The position numbers and the translations under genes were made by a program. 64,000 nucleotides of DNA from Streptomyces sp. Edi4 (GTDB lineage: Bacteria > Actinomycetota > Actinomycetes > Streptomycetales > Streptomycetaceae): positions 186,001 to 250,000 of the forward strand of contig NZ_JBEJGY010000004.1 in assembly GCF_040253615.1 (NCBI RefSeq), written 5' to 3'. This document shows positions 29,890 through 37,790 of the stretch, piece after piece. The stretch's first letter is position 1, and each line of letters starts with the position of its first letter. The notes under the pieces are model-generated. The model did not search any database. It saw only the letters and a program-made list of their open reading frames with translations, and was not told the DNA's origin.

Positions 29890-30042
29890 GGGGCGGAGTA
29901 TGCGCTGACGGATGAGCCTAGCCGAGTGACAACGTACTTGGATCAGGAGACTCCGCGTGGGCGTACGCGGGAATGCTCTCAGGCCGGCCGGTCGAGGACA
30001 GCACCACATGGTCGTGATCACCTCGCCCCGCGAGAACGGGAC

Positions 30043-30537
30043 TCAGAGGAACAGCCGGTCGAGGTGATGGTCGATCGCGGCAAGGGCCTCGTCGGGCTCG
30101 GTCACGCCCAGTTCGAGCAGGGTGGAAAAGCCCGTGAGGGCGAGAAGGAGATGGGTCTCGATCACCGGATCGCGGTCCGGGGCGATGTGCCCATCGCTGA
30201 TCGCCTGGCGGATCAACTCCTCGACGAGCAGCCGCCCTTGGGCCATTCCCTCGCGCGCCCTGGCGTGGACGTTCTCGTTGTGCAGGGCCTCCAGCACGAA
30301 GAGGGCGCTCATGCGGCCGGCCGCGCGGGCATCGGCGCGCAGGGGCAGCATCTCGGTGAGCATCACCCGGAGTACTTCGCGGGGGTGCGGCCGCTCGCCC
30401 AGTTCCCGCATGCCGCGCTCGACACGCAGGGAGGTCTGTTCGGAGGCGAAGTCCATGGCGAAGGAGAGCATCCCGACGGTCGGATTCTCGCCCCGCAGCG
30501 CGGCCCCGATCCGGTCCGCCCGCCAGTCACCAGTCAC
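30043..30537 (-). pseudogene. TetR-family C-terminal fragment lacking the HTH
   Basis: The 164-residue frame matches only the ligand-binding part of a TetR regulator (ALFVLEALHNENVHARAREGMAQGRLL...DRDPVIETHLLLALTGFSTLLELG). The normal 50-residue N-terminal DNA-binding domain is absent. The frame opens inside a run of five CCAGTCA heptamers, and none of the frames upstream encodes a helix-turn-helix. It looks like an N-terminally deleted gene. Confidence 0.75.
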
Positions 30538-30563
30538 CAGTCACCAGTCACCAGTCACAGTCA
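30523..30563. repeat. Heptamer tandem repeat (CCAGTCA)5
   Basis: Five exact CCAGTCA copies (30523-30557) plus a partial sixth (CAGTCA) mark the broken 5' end of the TetR fragment. A 7-bp unit shifts frame with each copy-number change. Confidence 0.9.
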
Positions 30564-30747
30564 TCGCCAACACCTACCATTCCGGTGGCGCGCGGGCCGT
30601 GCGGTCCGCGACGGCCTCCGGGAAACTCGTCTGCGGGCGCGGTGTTCCGCCCTGGATGTGGTCGCGGCAGACCATTCTGCCGGAATCACAGTGGTGCGGC
30701 CCGGCCACGTCCTGCCGCCCTCCGCTCCGACGGGTCGTCCCGGATCG

Positions 30748-31332
30748 CTACACGCGCGACGCCTGCGCCAGTGCTTCCAGGGTCACGCCCACGACGGCCC
30801 GGAGCTGTGCCGGGGTCGCGCCGGCCCTGCTCATGACGGCGAGGGACTGATTCACGGCCGCCACGTGTACGGCAAAGGCCTCGGCGTCCTCGTCGGGCAC
30901 CCGGCCGGCCAACAACGCGGCGCGCAGGCGCAGGCTTTGGAGGCCGAGCGCCTTCTTCGTCTGTGCCGCGACACTCGGACTCAGCACTGGAATCGCCATG
31001 GCCGACTGGGCAACCAGGCACCCGTCAGGCAGTTCGGGATCGGCGATGCGCTCGAGGGTGACGTCGAAGAACGCGCGCACGGCAGCAACAGGATCCCGAG
31101 CCGCACGCGAGAGCGCGGCGTCGTACTTCTCGCCATAGCGCGTGACGTAGAGATCCAGGCAACGCAGGAAAAGCGTGTCCTTGTCGCCGAAGGAAGAGTA
31201 GAGGGAACTGCGGTTCAGGCCCGTTGCCCGAGACAGGTCGTCCAATGAGGTGTCCGCGTAACCCTCGCGCCAGAACTGGGTCATCGCGGCGCCGAGCACC
31301 GTGTCCATGTCGAACTGCTTCTTGCCTGCCAC
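30748..31332 (-). CDS. TetR-family regulator
   Basis: This 194-residue protein has a TetR helix-turn-helix (MTQFWREGYADTSLDDLSRATGLNRSSLYSSFGDKDTLFL) of the AcrR/NemR-like group and a helical ligand domain (DPELPDGCLVAQSA, a Cys-containing loop seen in that group). It is divergent from the alpha/beta hydrolase at 31588; a perfect 24-bp palindrome in the gap is the likely operator. Confidence 0.92.
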   Translation of the reverse strand: MAGKKQFDMDTVLGAAMTQFWREGYADTSLDDLSRATGLNRSSLYSSFGDKDTLFLRCLDLYVTRYGEKYDAALSRAARDPVAAVRAFFDVTLERIADPELPDGCLVAQSAMAIPVLSPSVAAQTKKALGLQSLRLRAALLAGRVPDEDAEAFAVHVAAVNQSLAVMSRAGATPAQLRAVVGVTLEALAQASRV

Positions 31333-31371
31333 GCGATGGGTGCCTCCCTGTCGATGCGTCGGCGATTCACG

Positions 31372-31419
31372 TCGCGATGTGCGTCACGTCGCACGTCGCG
31401 ATGTGTGCCGCGTCGCACG
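31372..31419. repeat. 24-bp tandem duplication upstream of TetR gene
   Basis: Two adjacent 24-bp units (31372-31395 and 31396-31419) beginning TCGCGATGTG differ at two positions. They lie between the TetR start and the palindromic operator, in the 5' leader of the TetR mRNA. Confidence 0.65.
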
Positions 31420-31426
31420 CCATCCT

Positions 31427-31450
31427 ATCTTGAACTGGTCAGTTCAAGAT
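31427..31450. promoter_or_regulatory. Perfect 24-bp palindromic operator
   Basis: Arm ATCTTGAACTG (31427-31437), two central bases GT, then the exact reverse complement CAGTTCAAGAT (31440-31450). It lies between the divergent TetR and hydrolase genes. TTGAAC-like content suggests overlap with a promoter. Confidence 0.85.
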
Positions 31451-31587
31451 GCGCTAGCCTTCAGGCGTGGTCATGGCCAGACCTGCCCCGCATTTCCCGA
31501 CCATGCGAGAAACGCAACCGCGCGCGGTCCCGGTCGGCGTCGTCAGCCGTACCGTCCCGTCCACACACCTGCCACCGAGGAGCCCCC

Positions 31588-32544
31588 GTGACCGGCCAGG
31601 CGAGCAGCACCACGCACATCAGCGAAAGCAACCCCATACGCGACTTGCCCCTGCGGCATCTCGCCGGGTTCACGCACCGCTGGGTCGAAACGGACGGCGT
31701 CCGCGTTCATGCCGTCGAAGGCGGAAGGGCGGACGGCCCGACCGTCGTGCTGCTCGCCGGATTCCCGCAGACCTGGTGGGCCTGGCGCAAGGTGATGCCC
31801 GGCCTCGCCCATCGGTTCCACGTCATCGCGGTCGACCTGCCGGGTCAGGGCCACTCCGAACGTCCGGAGCGCGGGTACGACACACACACGGTCGCGGCGC
31901 TGGTCCACACCGCCGTGCGGGCCCTTGGAGTGTCCGCCTACTCTCTGGTCGCCCACGACATCGGCGCCTGGGTCGCCTTCTCCCTCGCCCTCAACTTCGA
32001 GAGTCACCTGCACAAGGTCGCCCTGCTCGACGCCGGCATTCCGGGCATCACGCTTCCGGAGTCGATTCCCACCGACCCGGACCGGGCGTGGAAAACCTGG
32101 CATTTCGCGTTCCACATCGTGCCCGACCTGCCCGAAACCCTGCTCGTCGGCCGCGAACGCGAGTACGTCGGCTGGTTCTTGAAGATGAAGGCCCTGTCTC
32201 CCGGCGCGTTCGACGACGCCGAGCTCGACCACTACGCGGCGTCCATCGCCGTCGACGACGGCCTGCGCTCGTCCCTCGCGTACTACCGCGACGCCGCGGA
32301 GTCAGCGCGCAAGAACCGCGACGTGCTGAACGAGCGGCACCTGACCGTGCCGATTCTCGCGATCTCCAGCAGTCACGGCTCCGTACCGGACATGGGTGGC
32401 TCCATCAGCCCCTGGGCCGACAACGTCACCGGTGTCGTCATTCCCGACGCCGGACACTTCATCCCCGACGAACAGCCCGAAGCCGTCGCCGCCGCGATAA
32501 CGGACTTCCTCGGGGCGCGGGGCAGGCCGATCGACAGCGACTGA
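31588..32544 (+). CDS. Alpha/beta hydrolase (epoxide hydrolase/dehalogenase-like)
   Basis: This 318-residue enzyme has the oxyanion motif AGFPQTW, nucleophile Asp124 in VAHDIGAW, and catalytic His in DAGHFIPDEQPE. Asp as nucleophile suggests epoxide or haloalkane chemistry rather than ester hydrolysis. GTG 31588 follows GAGGA by a good distance. It is probably repressed by the divergent TetR protein through the palindrome at 31427. Confidence 0.9.
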   Translation: MTGQASSTTHISESNPIRDLPLRHLAGFTHRWVETDGVRVHAVEGGRADGPTVVLLAGFPQTWWAWRKVMPGLAHRFHVIAVDLPGQGHSERPERGYDTHTVAALVHTAVRALGVSAYSLVAHDIGAWVAFSLALNFESHLHKVALLDAGIPGITLPESIPTDPDRAWKTWHFAFHIVPDLPETLLVGREREYVGWFLKMKALSPGAFDDAELDHYAASIAVDDGLRSSLAYYRDAAESARKNRDVLNERHLTVPILAISSSHGSVPDMGGSISPWADNVTGVVIPDAGHFIPDEQPEAVAAAITDFLGARGRPIDSD

Positions 32545-32842
32545 TCCCGGTACCGCTGCGCCACAGCTCCCTGCTCGCCCCCGCGAGCTGAGCGGCGGCG
32601 CGTCCGCCGCTGCGGGGAGGCGTCCGTTGCCGGAGCATCCATTGCCGTGGGGGGCGTACGTTGCCGTGAATTGCCGCCGGCCGGTGACTTCAGCCGCGTG
32701 ACATGGTCGGGCGCGTACTGTGACGGACGGCTTGCGGTGTTCGGCGGTCCGCCGATGCCGGGGAGGTTTCACCGGCTCCGCCGCAGGGGCCACAGCGGCC
32801 ACCACCGGTCGCGGGCGAACAGGAGAGACAGGGGAGATCGGC

Positions 32843-33283
32843 ATGGCGATTCAGCGGATGGACAACGTCGGCATCGTCGTCGAGGACATGGAGGCCGCGA
32901 TCGGGTTCTTCGTGGAGCTCGGCATGGAACTGGAGGGCAGGGCCGAGGTCCAGGGGCCCTTCGCCGACCAGTGCACCGGCCTGGACGGCGTCCACTGTGA
33001 CATCGCGATGGTCCGGACGCCGGATGGTCACAGCCGGATCGAGCTGGCGAAGTACCGGACCCCGACGGTGATCACCTCCGGGCCTCGCGACCAGCCGCAC
33101 AACACCCTCGGCACGCACCGCGTCATGTTCGCGGTCGACAACATCGAGGACACTGTTGCCCGCCTGCGCCCCCACGGCGCTCAACTCGTGGGCCGGATCG
33201 CCCGGTTCGAGGACAGCTATCTGCTCTGCTACCTCCGCGGGCCCGCAGGCATCATCGTCGGACTGGCCGAGCAGCTGCGCTGA
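32843..33283 (+). CDS. VOC-superfamily protein
   Basis: This 146-residue protein is a vicinal oxygen chelate fold member (MAIQRMDNVGIVVEDMEAAIGFFVELGM...GPAGIIVGLAEQL). Possible metal ligands are a Glu in SRIELAKY and a His in GTHRVMFAVDNI; the usual first His is Asn here (DNVGIVV). Glyoxalase, dioxygenase or resistance roles are possible and cannot be separated. ATG 32843 follows GGGGAG. It stands alone. Confidence 0.85.
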   Translation: MAIQRMDNVGIVVEDMEAAIGFFVELGMELEGRAEVQGPFADQCTGLDGVHCDIAMVRTPDGHSRIELAKYRTPTVITSGPRDQPHNTLGTHRVMFAVDNIEDTVARLRPHGAQLVGRIARFEDSYLLCYLRGPAGIIVGLAEQLR

Positions 33284-33358
33284 AGTACGGTGGGGTCCAG
33301 CTCGGCCTCCGCCTGCTCATGGGATCAATCGGCCTCCCGACCCGGCGCGGCAGGCGGC

Positions 33359-34210
33359 CTAGCGGCGGACCGCCGAGATGAGTCCGCCCGGCTGCTCCTC
33401 GCCCTGCGGCGGGGTGCTGATCGGGCGGCCGTAGGCGGCGGCGCGCTCGCGCAGGGTATGGGGGTGGGCCTCCCAGCCGTGCCCTGCCAGCCACCCCACC
33501 GGGTCGTCCGGCATCTCCGAGACCCACATGGTGGCGGCCGATCCCGGTGCGGCATCCGCGCCGAAGCGTTCGATCACGCCGCGCGAGCCCAGGGTGAGGC
33601 CCATCCAACTGCCCGGCGCCGACTGCGCGCCGATCCGGGAAAGCAGCAACTCCACCGCGTCCTCGGGGAGATAGATCAGGAGCCCTTCGGCGATCCACGC
33701 GGTCGGTGCGGTGGGGTCGTGACCAGCGGCGACCAGTGCGGACGGCCAGTCATCGCGCAGATCCACCGCGACGGTGATCCGCTCGCAGCGTGCGACGGCC
33801 CGCTCCTGGCTCAGTACGGACTCCTTGAAGTCCAGGGGCGCGGAGGTGTCGACCTCGAACAGGCGGGTGCCTTCGGGCCAGTCCATCCGGAAGGCGCGGC
33901 TGTCCATGCCGGCGCCGAGCAGCACGATCTGTCGGACCCCGGACGCGGAGGCCTCCCGCAACAAGTCGTCGAGGAACTTCGTCCTGATGACGATGGAGAA
34001 GGCCAGACCCATTCGACGCCGCCGCGCGGCCTCGTCGCCGGGCAACGGCGGTGCGGAGGGCACCAAACCGCCCGCAGTGGCGAAGGCCTGTGCGAGGGGG
34101 TCGCGGAACAGCGCGTTCTCGCGCTCGGTCTCCAGCGCGCGCACCTTGGCCACCCCCACCGCAGTGGCCCACACTCCCGACGGCCGCACCCGCTCCTGCT
34201 CATCAGTCAC
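33359..34210 (-). CDS. SAM-dependent methyltransferase, leucine carboxyl methyltransferase family
   Basis: This 283-residue protein belongs to the PPM/LCM-like methyltransferases common in actinomycetes. SAM-binding motif is VLLGAGMDSRAFRMDWPEGTRLFEVD, and AEGLLIYLPEDAVELLL follows. The N-terminal TAVGVAKVRALETERENALFRDPLAQAF is typical. It probably methylates a small-molecule carboxyl or hydroxyl group. No biosynthetic partner is nearby. Confidence 0.9.
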   Translation of the reverse strand: MTDEQERVRPSGVWATAVGVAKVRALETERENALFRDPLAQAFATAGGLVPSAPPLPGDEAARRRRMGLAFSIVIRTKFLDDLLREASASGVRQIVLLGAGMDSRAFRMDWPEGTRLFEVDTSAPLDFKESVLSQERAVARCERITVAVDLRDDWPSALVAAGHDPTAPTAWIAEGLLIYLPEDAVELLLSRIGAQSAPGSWMGLTLGSRGVIERFGADAAPGSAATMWVSEMPDDPVGWLAGHGWEAHPHTLRERAAAYGRPISTPPQGEEQPGGLISAVRR

Positions 34211-34393
34211 CGAACCAGCCTAGTTGAACCCCCTTCGCCGCCCGGACGCGGGTTCCTGCGGGGCCGCCGGAATCGCACCAGGTGCATCGAATCCACGACC
34301 GGCGGGCCGACGGCCACCGGGCCCGGCAGCCGGGGCGGCCGGCGTGAGCCCCGGTGCTGTCCGGGGCTCGACCGGCGCGTATCGTCTCTGCGC

Positions 34394-34804
34394 GTGACCG
34401 CAACCGACGCGCCCCGCACCAACCGTGACCTGCTCATATGGGCCTGGATCCTTGCGATCCCCGCCATCGGTGGCTTCGTGCTTGCGTTCGGCCTGATGCT
34501 GTTTCCGACGTCTTTCGACAACAACGGAAGTTTCCAGCCACCCATGTCGTGCGGTGTGCCCGCGCTGTTCGACCGGCAGGCCTTCACGAAGCAGCACTAC
34601 GGCCCCGACGGAGAGCTCGGCGAGCTCGGTACGTCCGGATGCGACGCGGCGGTCGCCGCCCGCGAACACCGGGCCGTGGGCGCCCTGACCGTGGCCACCC
34701 CGCTGTGCCTGCTCGCCCTCACCGTCCACCTGCACCGCCGTACGGACTCCGGTCAGCGCGTGGGCGACCAGGGTGACGCGTCACCGGCGGTGTCGTCCGA
34801 CTGA
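34394..34804 (+). CDS. Small two-helix membrane protein
   Basis: This 136-residue protein has a helix at about 13-36 (LLIWAWILAIPAIGGFVLAFGLML), an outside segment with two cysteines (PPMSCGVPALF and GTSGCDAAV) that could form a disulfide, and a second helix (VGALTVATPLCLLALTVHL). GTG start at 34394. No family is recognised. Confidence 0.65.
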   Translation: MTATDAPRTNRDLLIWAWILAIPAIGGFVLAFGLMLFPTSFDNNGSFQPPMSCGVPALFDRQAFTKQHYGPDGELGELGTSGCDAAVAAREHRAVGALTVATPLCLLALTVHLHRRTDSGQRVGDQGDASPAVSSD

Positions 34805-34825
34805 CCCGGCTGGTGGCGCGACCTT

Positions 34826-35138
34826 TTACCGCGTACCTACGGGCGTTTGCCGCGTGCGTACGGGCAACGCCTCCAGGCCCCGCATGAGTCGCGTCCGCCG
34901 CCACCGCAGCTCTTCGGGGGCCACCGCGAGACGGAGCCCGGGGTGGCGCGTCAGGAGTGCGCGGAGGGCGATTTCCGTCTCGGCCAGAGCCAGGGGCGCG
35001 CCAGGACAGCGGTGGATTCCGTGACCGAACGCCAGATGCCCCGCGCTGTCGCGGCCCGGATCGAGACGACCGGGATCCGGATAGCGGGCAGGGTCTCGGT
35101 TGGCCGCTCCGGGGGAAATGAGCACGGGGACACCGGCG
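34826..35138 (-). pseudogene. Cytochrome P450 C-terminal fragment
   Basis: Only the last third of a P450 is present: the [17 protein letters not shown] segment, then the haem-binding loop [14 protein letters not shown] and the C-terminal helix and strand. A normal P450 has about 400 residues; here only about 103 remain. Upstream, the sequence switches abruptly at about 35138 to the N-terminus of a TetR gene in another frame. The cysteine loop is intact but the protein cannot fold as an enzyme. Confidence 0.85.
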
Positions 35139-35269
35139 GGTCGGCGAAGTGCCTGTGCAGGACGCCCTTGGCGCAGTCGGCTTCGGCGGTGACGGCCCTG
35201 CTGGTCAGCCCGGTGGGCCCCTCACGGGCCAGGACGCGCTGTGCGGCCTCGAACAGCCGGTCCCGCACT
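35139..35269 (-). pseudogene. TetR N-terminal fragment (HTH only)
   Basis: About 43 residues of a TetR protein remain ([20 protein letters not shown], then [23 protein letters not shown]). The frame then runs into the P450 remnant out of phase. The complete ligand domain is gone. The palindromes upstream suggest that it once controlled the divergent methyltransferase. Confidence 0.8.
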
Positions 35270-35318
35270 CCTGTGATCGGGACACCTCCGGGTGACGTGC
35301 GGCTCCTTCTCCTTGTCG

Positions 35319-35358
35319 TATGGGCACCCGCCCATACCTTGATGGGCAAGCGCCCGTA
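35319..35358. promoter_or_regulatory. Operator pair upstream of the methyltransferase
   Basis: TATGGGC-ACCC-GCCCATA (35319-35336) is a perfect palindrome. ATGGGC-AAGC-GCCCGT (35342-35357) is a near copy, centres 22 bp apart, and a third ATGGGC half site follows near 35365. The likely cognate repressor is the now-truncated TetR. Confidence 0.75.
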
Positions 35359-35394
35359 CTGGAGATGGGCGCACTCAGCCGCCAGGGGGATCTC

Positions 35395-36231
35395 ATGAGC
35401 GCCATCGTCAACACCGAGCAGGACAGCGCCTGGAACGGTGACGAAGGCCAGTACTGGGCCGACCACCACGATCGCTGGAACGCGGTCAACGAGGGGTTCA
35501 ACGAGCCGTTGCTGCGGGCTGCCGCGATCGCGCCGGGCGAGCGGGTGCTCGACCTCGGCTGCGGCGCGGGCCAGACCTCGCGGCTCGCCGCCCGGCGGGC
35601 CCACCCGGGACAGGTGCTCGGCCTTGACCTCTCGGCACCCGAGCTGGACCGGGCCCGCGCGCTCGCGGCCCAAGAAGGCCTGGACAACCTGCGTTTCGAG
35701 CGAGGTGACGCCCAGGTCCACCCTTTTTCGCCGGGCAGCTTCGACGTCGCTCTGAGCCGCTTCGGCATCATGTTCTTCGCGGACCCGGCCGCCGCCTTCG
35801 CTCATGTCCGCGGCGCCCTGCGCCCCGGCGGACGACTCGCCTTCGCCAGTCTCTCCGCGCCCGAACGGATGGACTGGGCGGGCCTGTTCGCCGACTTGCG
35901 CGCCTTCGGCCCGGTCCCTGACTTCACCGTCGGCGCGCCCGGCATGTTCTCGCTCGCCGATCCGGCGACGATCCGTCAGCTCTTGACCGGCGCGGGCTTC
36001 GACGACGTACGCGTGGACCTGGTGACGGCGCAGATGAACTTCGGCAAGGACGCCGCCGACGCGGCCGTCTTCCTGGCCGGCTCCGGCCCCGCCCGCTCCT
36101 TGCTCGAACGTCTCGCTCCCGGGGAGGCCGAGCGGGCCCGCGAGGCGATGCGCCAGGCCCTCGCCCGTTTCGAGGGCCCCGGCGGCGTCCGACTCAACGC
36201 CGAGGCATGCCTGGTCAGCGCCCGCTGCTGA
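35395..36231 (+). CDS. Class I SAM-dependent methyltransferase
   Basis: This 278-residue enzyme has motif I VLDLGCGAGQTSRLAARR, the acidic residue after LGLDLS, and the FDVALSRFGIMFFADPAAAFAHVRGALRPGGRLAFASL block of UbiE/MenG-like small-molecule methyltransferases. ATG 35395 follows GGGGGA. The operator pair lies 37 bp upstream; its repressor appears deleted, so the gene may be constitutive. Confidence 0.9.
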   Translation: MSAIVNTEQDSAWNGDEGQYWADHHDRWNAVNEGFNEPLLRAAAIAPGERVLDLGCGAGQTSRLAARRAHPGQVLGLDLSAPELDRARALAAQEGLDNLRFERGDAQVHPFSPGSFDVALSRFGIMFFADPAAAFAHVRGALRPGGRLAFASLSAPERMDWAGLFADLRAFGPVPDFTVGAPGMFSLADPATIRQLLTGAGFDDVRVDLVTAQMNFGKDAADAAVFLAGSGPARSLLERLAPGEAERAREAMRQALARFEGPGGVRLNAEACLVSARC

Positions 36232-36360
36232 CGGCGTCGGTACGTTTCCGCGTCTCCGATGCGCCGGCCAGGCGTACGGGGTCACCTGCCGTACGGACGG
36301 CTCGACCAGCGGGTTTCCCGCGCGACAGGCCCGCCCCGCTGGACCGGCCTATGGTCGGTA

Positions 36361-36402
36361 GGGAAAGGGTTGTCGCCGCCAGGGGAAAGGGTTGTCGCCG
36401 CC
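36361..36402. repeat. 20-bp direct repeat in SDR leader
   Basis: GGGAAAGGGTTGTCGCCGCC occurs at 36361-36380 and again at 36383-36402, period 22 bp. It lies between the methyltransferase and the SDR gene. Role unknown. Confidence 0.7.
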
Positions 36403-36474
36403 GTCGGCCGGAAAGCGGGAACAGGTCGTCACGCGTCACGGTGGCGTACTGGCCGGCCGTCTGGAGGGACCGTC

Positions 36475-37365
36475 ATGGGCCGGGTGCGAGGGCTACAGGG
36501 TCGTACGGCCGTCGTGACGGGCGCCGCCCGTGGAATCGGCGCCGCGCTGGCATGGGAGCTGGCCGTGCGGGGCATGAGGGTGGCGCTGCTGGGTCTGGAG
36601 GGCGAGGGCCTGCGCGAGGTCGCCCGGGGCCTGCCGGCGGAGACGTACTGCGTCGAGGTGGACGTCACCGACGAGACGGCGATGGAGCGCGCGGCAGCCT
36701 CGGTCGGCGAGGCGCTGGGGGCGCCGTCGGTGGTGGTGGCCAACGCGGGTGTCGCCGAGGGCGGCCCCTTCGGCGCCTGCGACCCGGCCACCTGGCGCCG
36801 CGTCATCGACGTCAACCTCTGTGGCAGCGCCACTACCGCCCGGGTGTTTCTTCCCGCCCTGCTCGGCAACCGTGGCTACTACCTGCAAATTGCCTCCACC
36901 GCCGCGTTCGGCTCGGTGCCCATGATGAGTGCCTACTGCGCGTCCAAGGCCGGTGTCGAGTCCTTCGCCCAGTCCCTGCGTTCCGAGCTCGAGCCGGAGG
37001 GCACCAGAGTGGGCATCGCCTACGTGCACTGGACGGACACCGGCATGATCCGCGACGCCGACCAGCACACCGTGCTGCGCGAGCTGCGCGCCCACATGCC
37101 GCCCGGTGCCCGCCGCACCTACCCGGTGGAGAGCATCGCCTCCTGGATCGCGCGGGGCGTCGACCGCCGTCTCGCCACGGTCTACGCGCCGCCGTGGTTG
37201 CGCTGGGTTCAGCCGCTGCGTCCGCTGTTCCCGTCGGCCGTGACCGCCGTCTCGCGCCACGCTCTGCCGCGCATGGCCGACCGGGGTTCGGTCTCCCCCA
37301 CGGGGCTGCTCGGCCCGGGAGGCCGGGCCGCCCGGTCAATGCAGCGCGCACCAGAACGGGATTGA
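36475..37365 (+). CDS. Short-chain dehydrogenase/reductase
   Basis: This 296-residue SDR has TGAARGIG, the NAG motif (VVANAGVAEGG), a catalytic Ser (QIASTAAFGS) and AYCASK. The longer C-terminus with WIARGVDRRLATVYAPPWLRWV resembles classical SDRs annotated as membrane-linked oxidoreductases. Substrate unknown. ATG 36475 follows GGAGGG. Confidence 0.9.
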   Translation: MGRVRGLQGRTAVVTGAARGIGAALAWELAVRGMRVALLGLEGEGLREVARGLPAETYCVEVDVTDETAMERAAASVGEALGAPSVVVANAGVAEGGPFGACDPATWRRVIDVNLCGSATTARVFLPALLGNRGYYLQIASTAAFGSVPMMSAYCASKAGVESFAQSLRSELEPEGTRVGIAYVHWTDTGMIRDADQHTVLRELRAHMPPGARRTYPVESIASWIARGVDRRLATVYAPPWLRWVQPLRPLFPSAVTAVSRHALPRMADRGSVSPTGLLGPGGRAARSMQRAPERD

Positions 37366-37790
37366 ACGGGCGGAAAACGTGACGGACGGGATGGCGCTTT
37401 GGAAAAGTGGACCGCTTCTCGTCGGGCAAGGCGTACCTATTACGTCGGCTGTGGCGTTGAGGGGGTGTGGGCTGGGGAGGGCTGGGCTGAGGGCTGCTGT
37501 TGCGGCTGGGTCTGCGGCTGCGGCACTGGGCTGTTCCGGCTCCGGCACGGGGGCTGCTTCGGCTATGGAACCGGGAGGGGCTGCTTCGGCTCCCGCACGA
37601 GGGCTGCTTCGGCTCCCGCACGGAGGGGCTGCTTCGGCTCCGGCACTGGGGCCGTTCCGGCTGCCGTCGGCGTGGGAGATCCGGGTTTGCCGGTGTTGGG
37701 CGATGTGTCCGCGTACGGTGGGTCCACCGCCGCGCCGCCTTCGAGGTGCGCCCGCGCGGCAGTTGGGAACAACGGTGCTGGAGGGGTTGG
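37366..37790. repeat. Intergenic region with degenerate 24-28 bp tandem repeats
   Basis: Between the SDR and the next gene, about 37530-37670 consists of six degenerate units around GGGCTGCTTCGGCTCCGGCAC, contiguous and of slightly varying length. Frames through it give only low-complexity peptides, so I do not call a gene. There is no spacer pattern, so it is not a CRISPR array. Confidence 0.7.

Noticed and set aside
29521..31248. 575-codon plus-strand frame
   Set aside because: It crosses three minus-strand genes with clear MEDS/STAS and TetR motifs.
37530..37670. CRISPR array
   Set aside because: Six degenerate adjacent units of unequal length, no spacers, no cas genes nearby.
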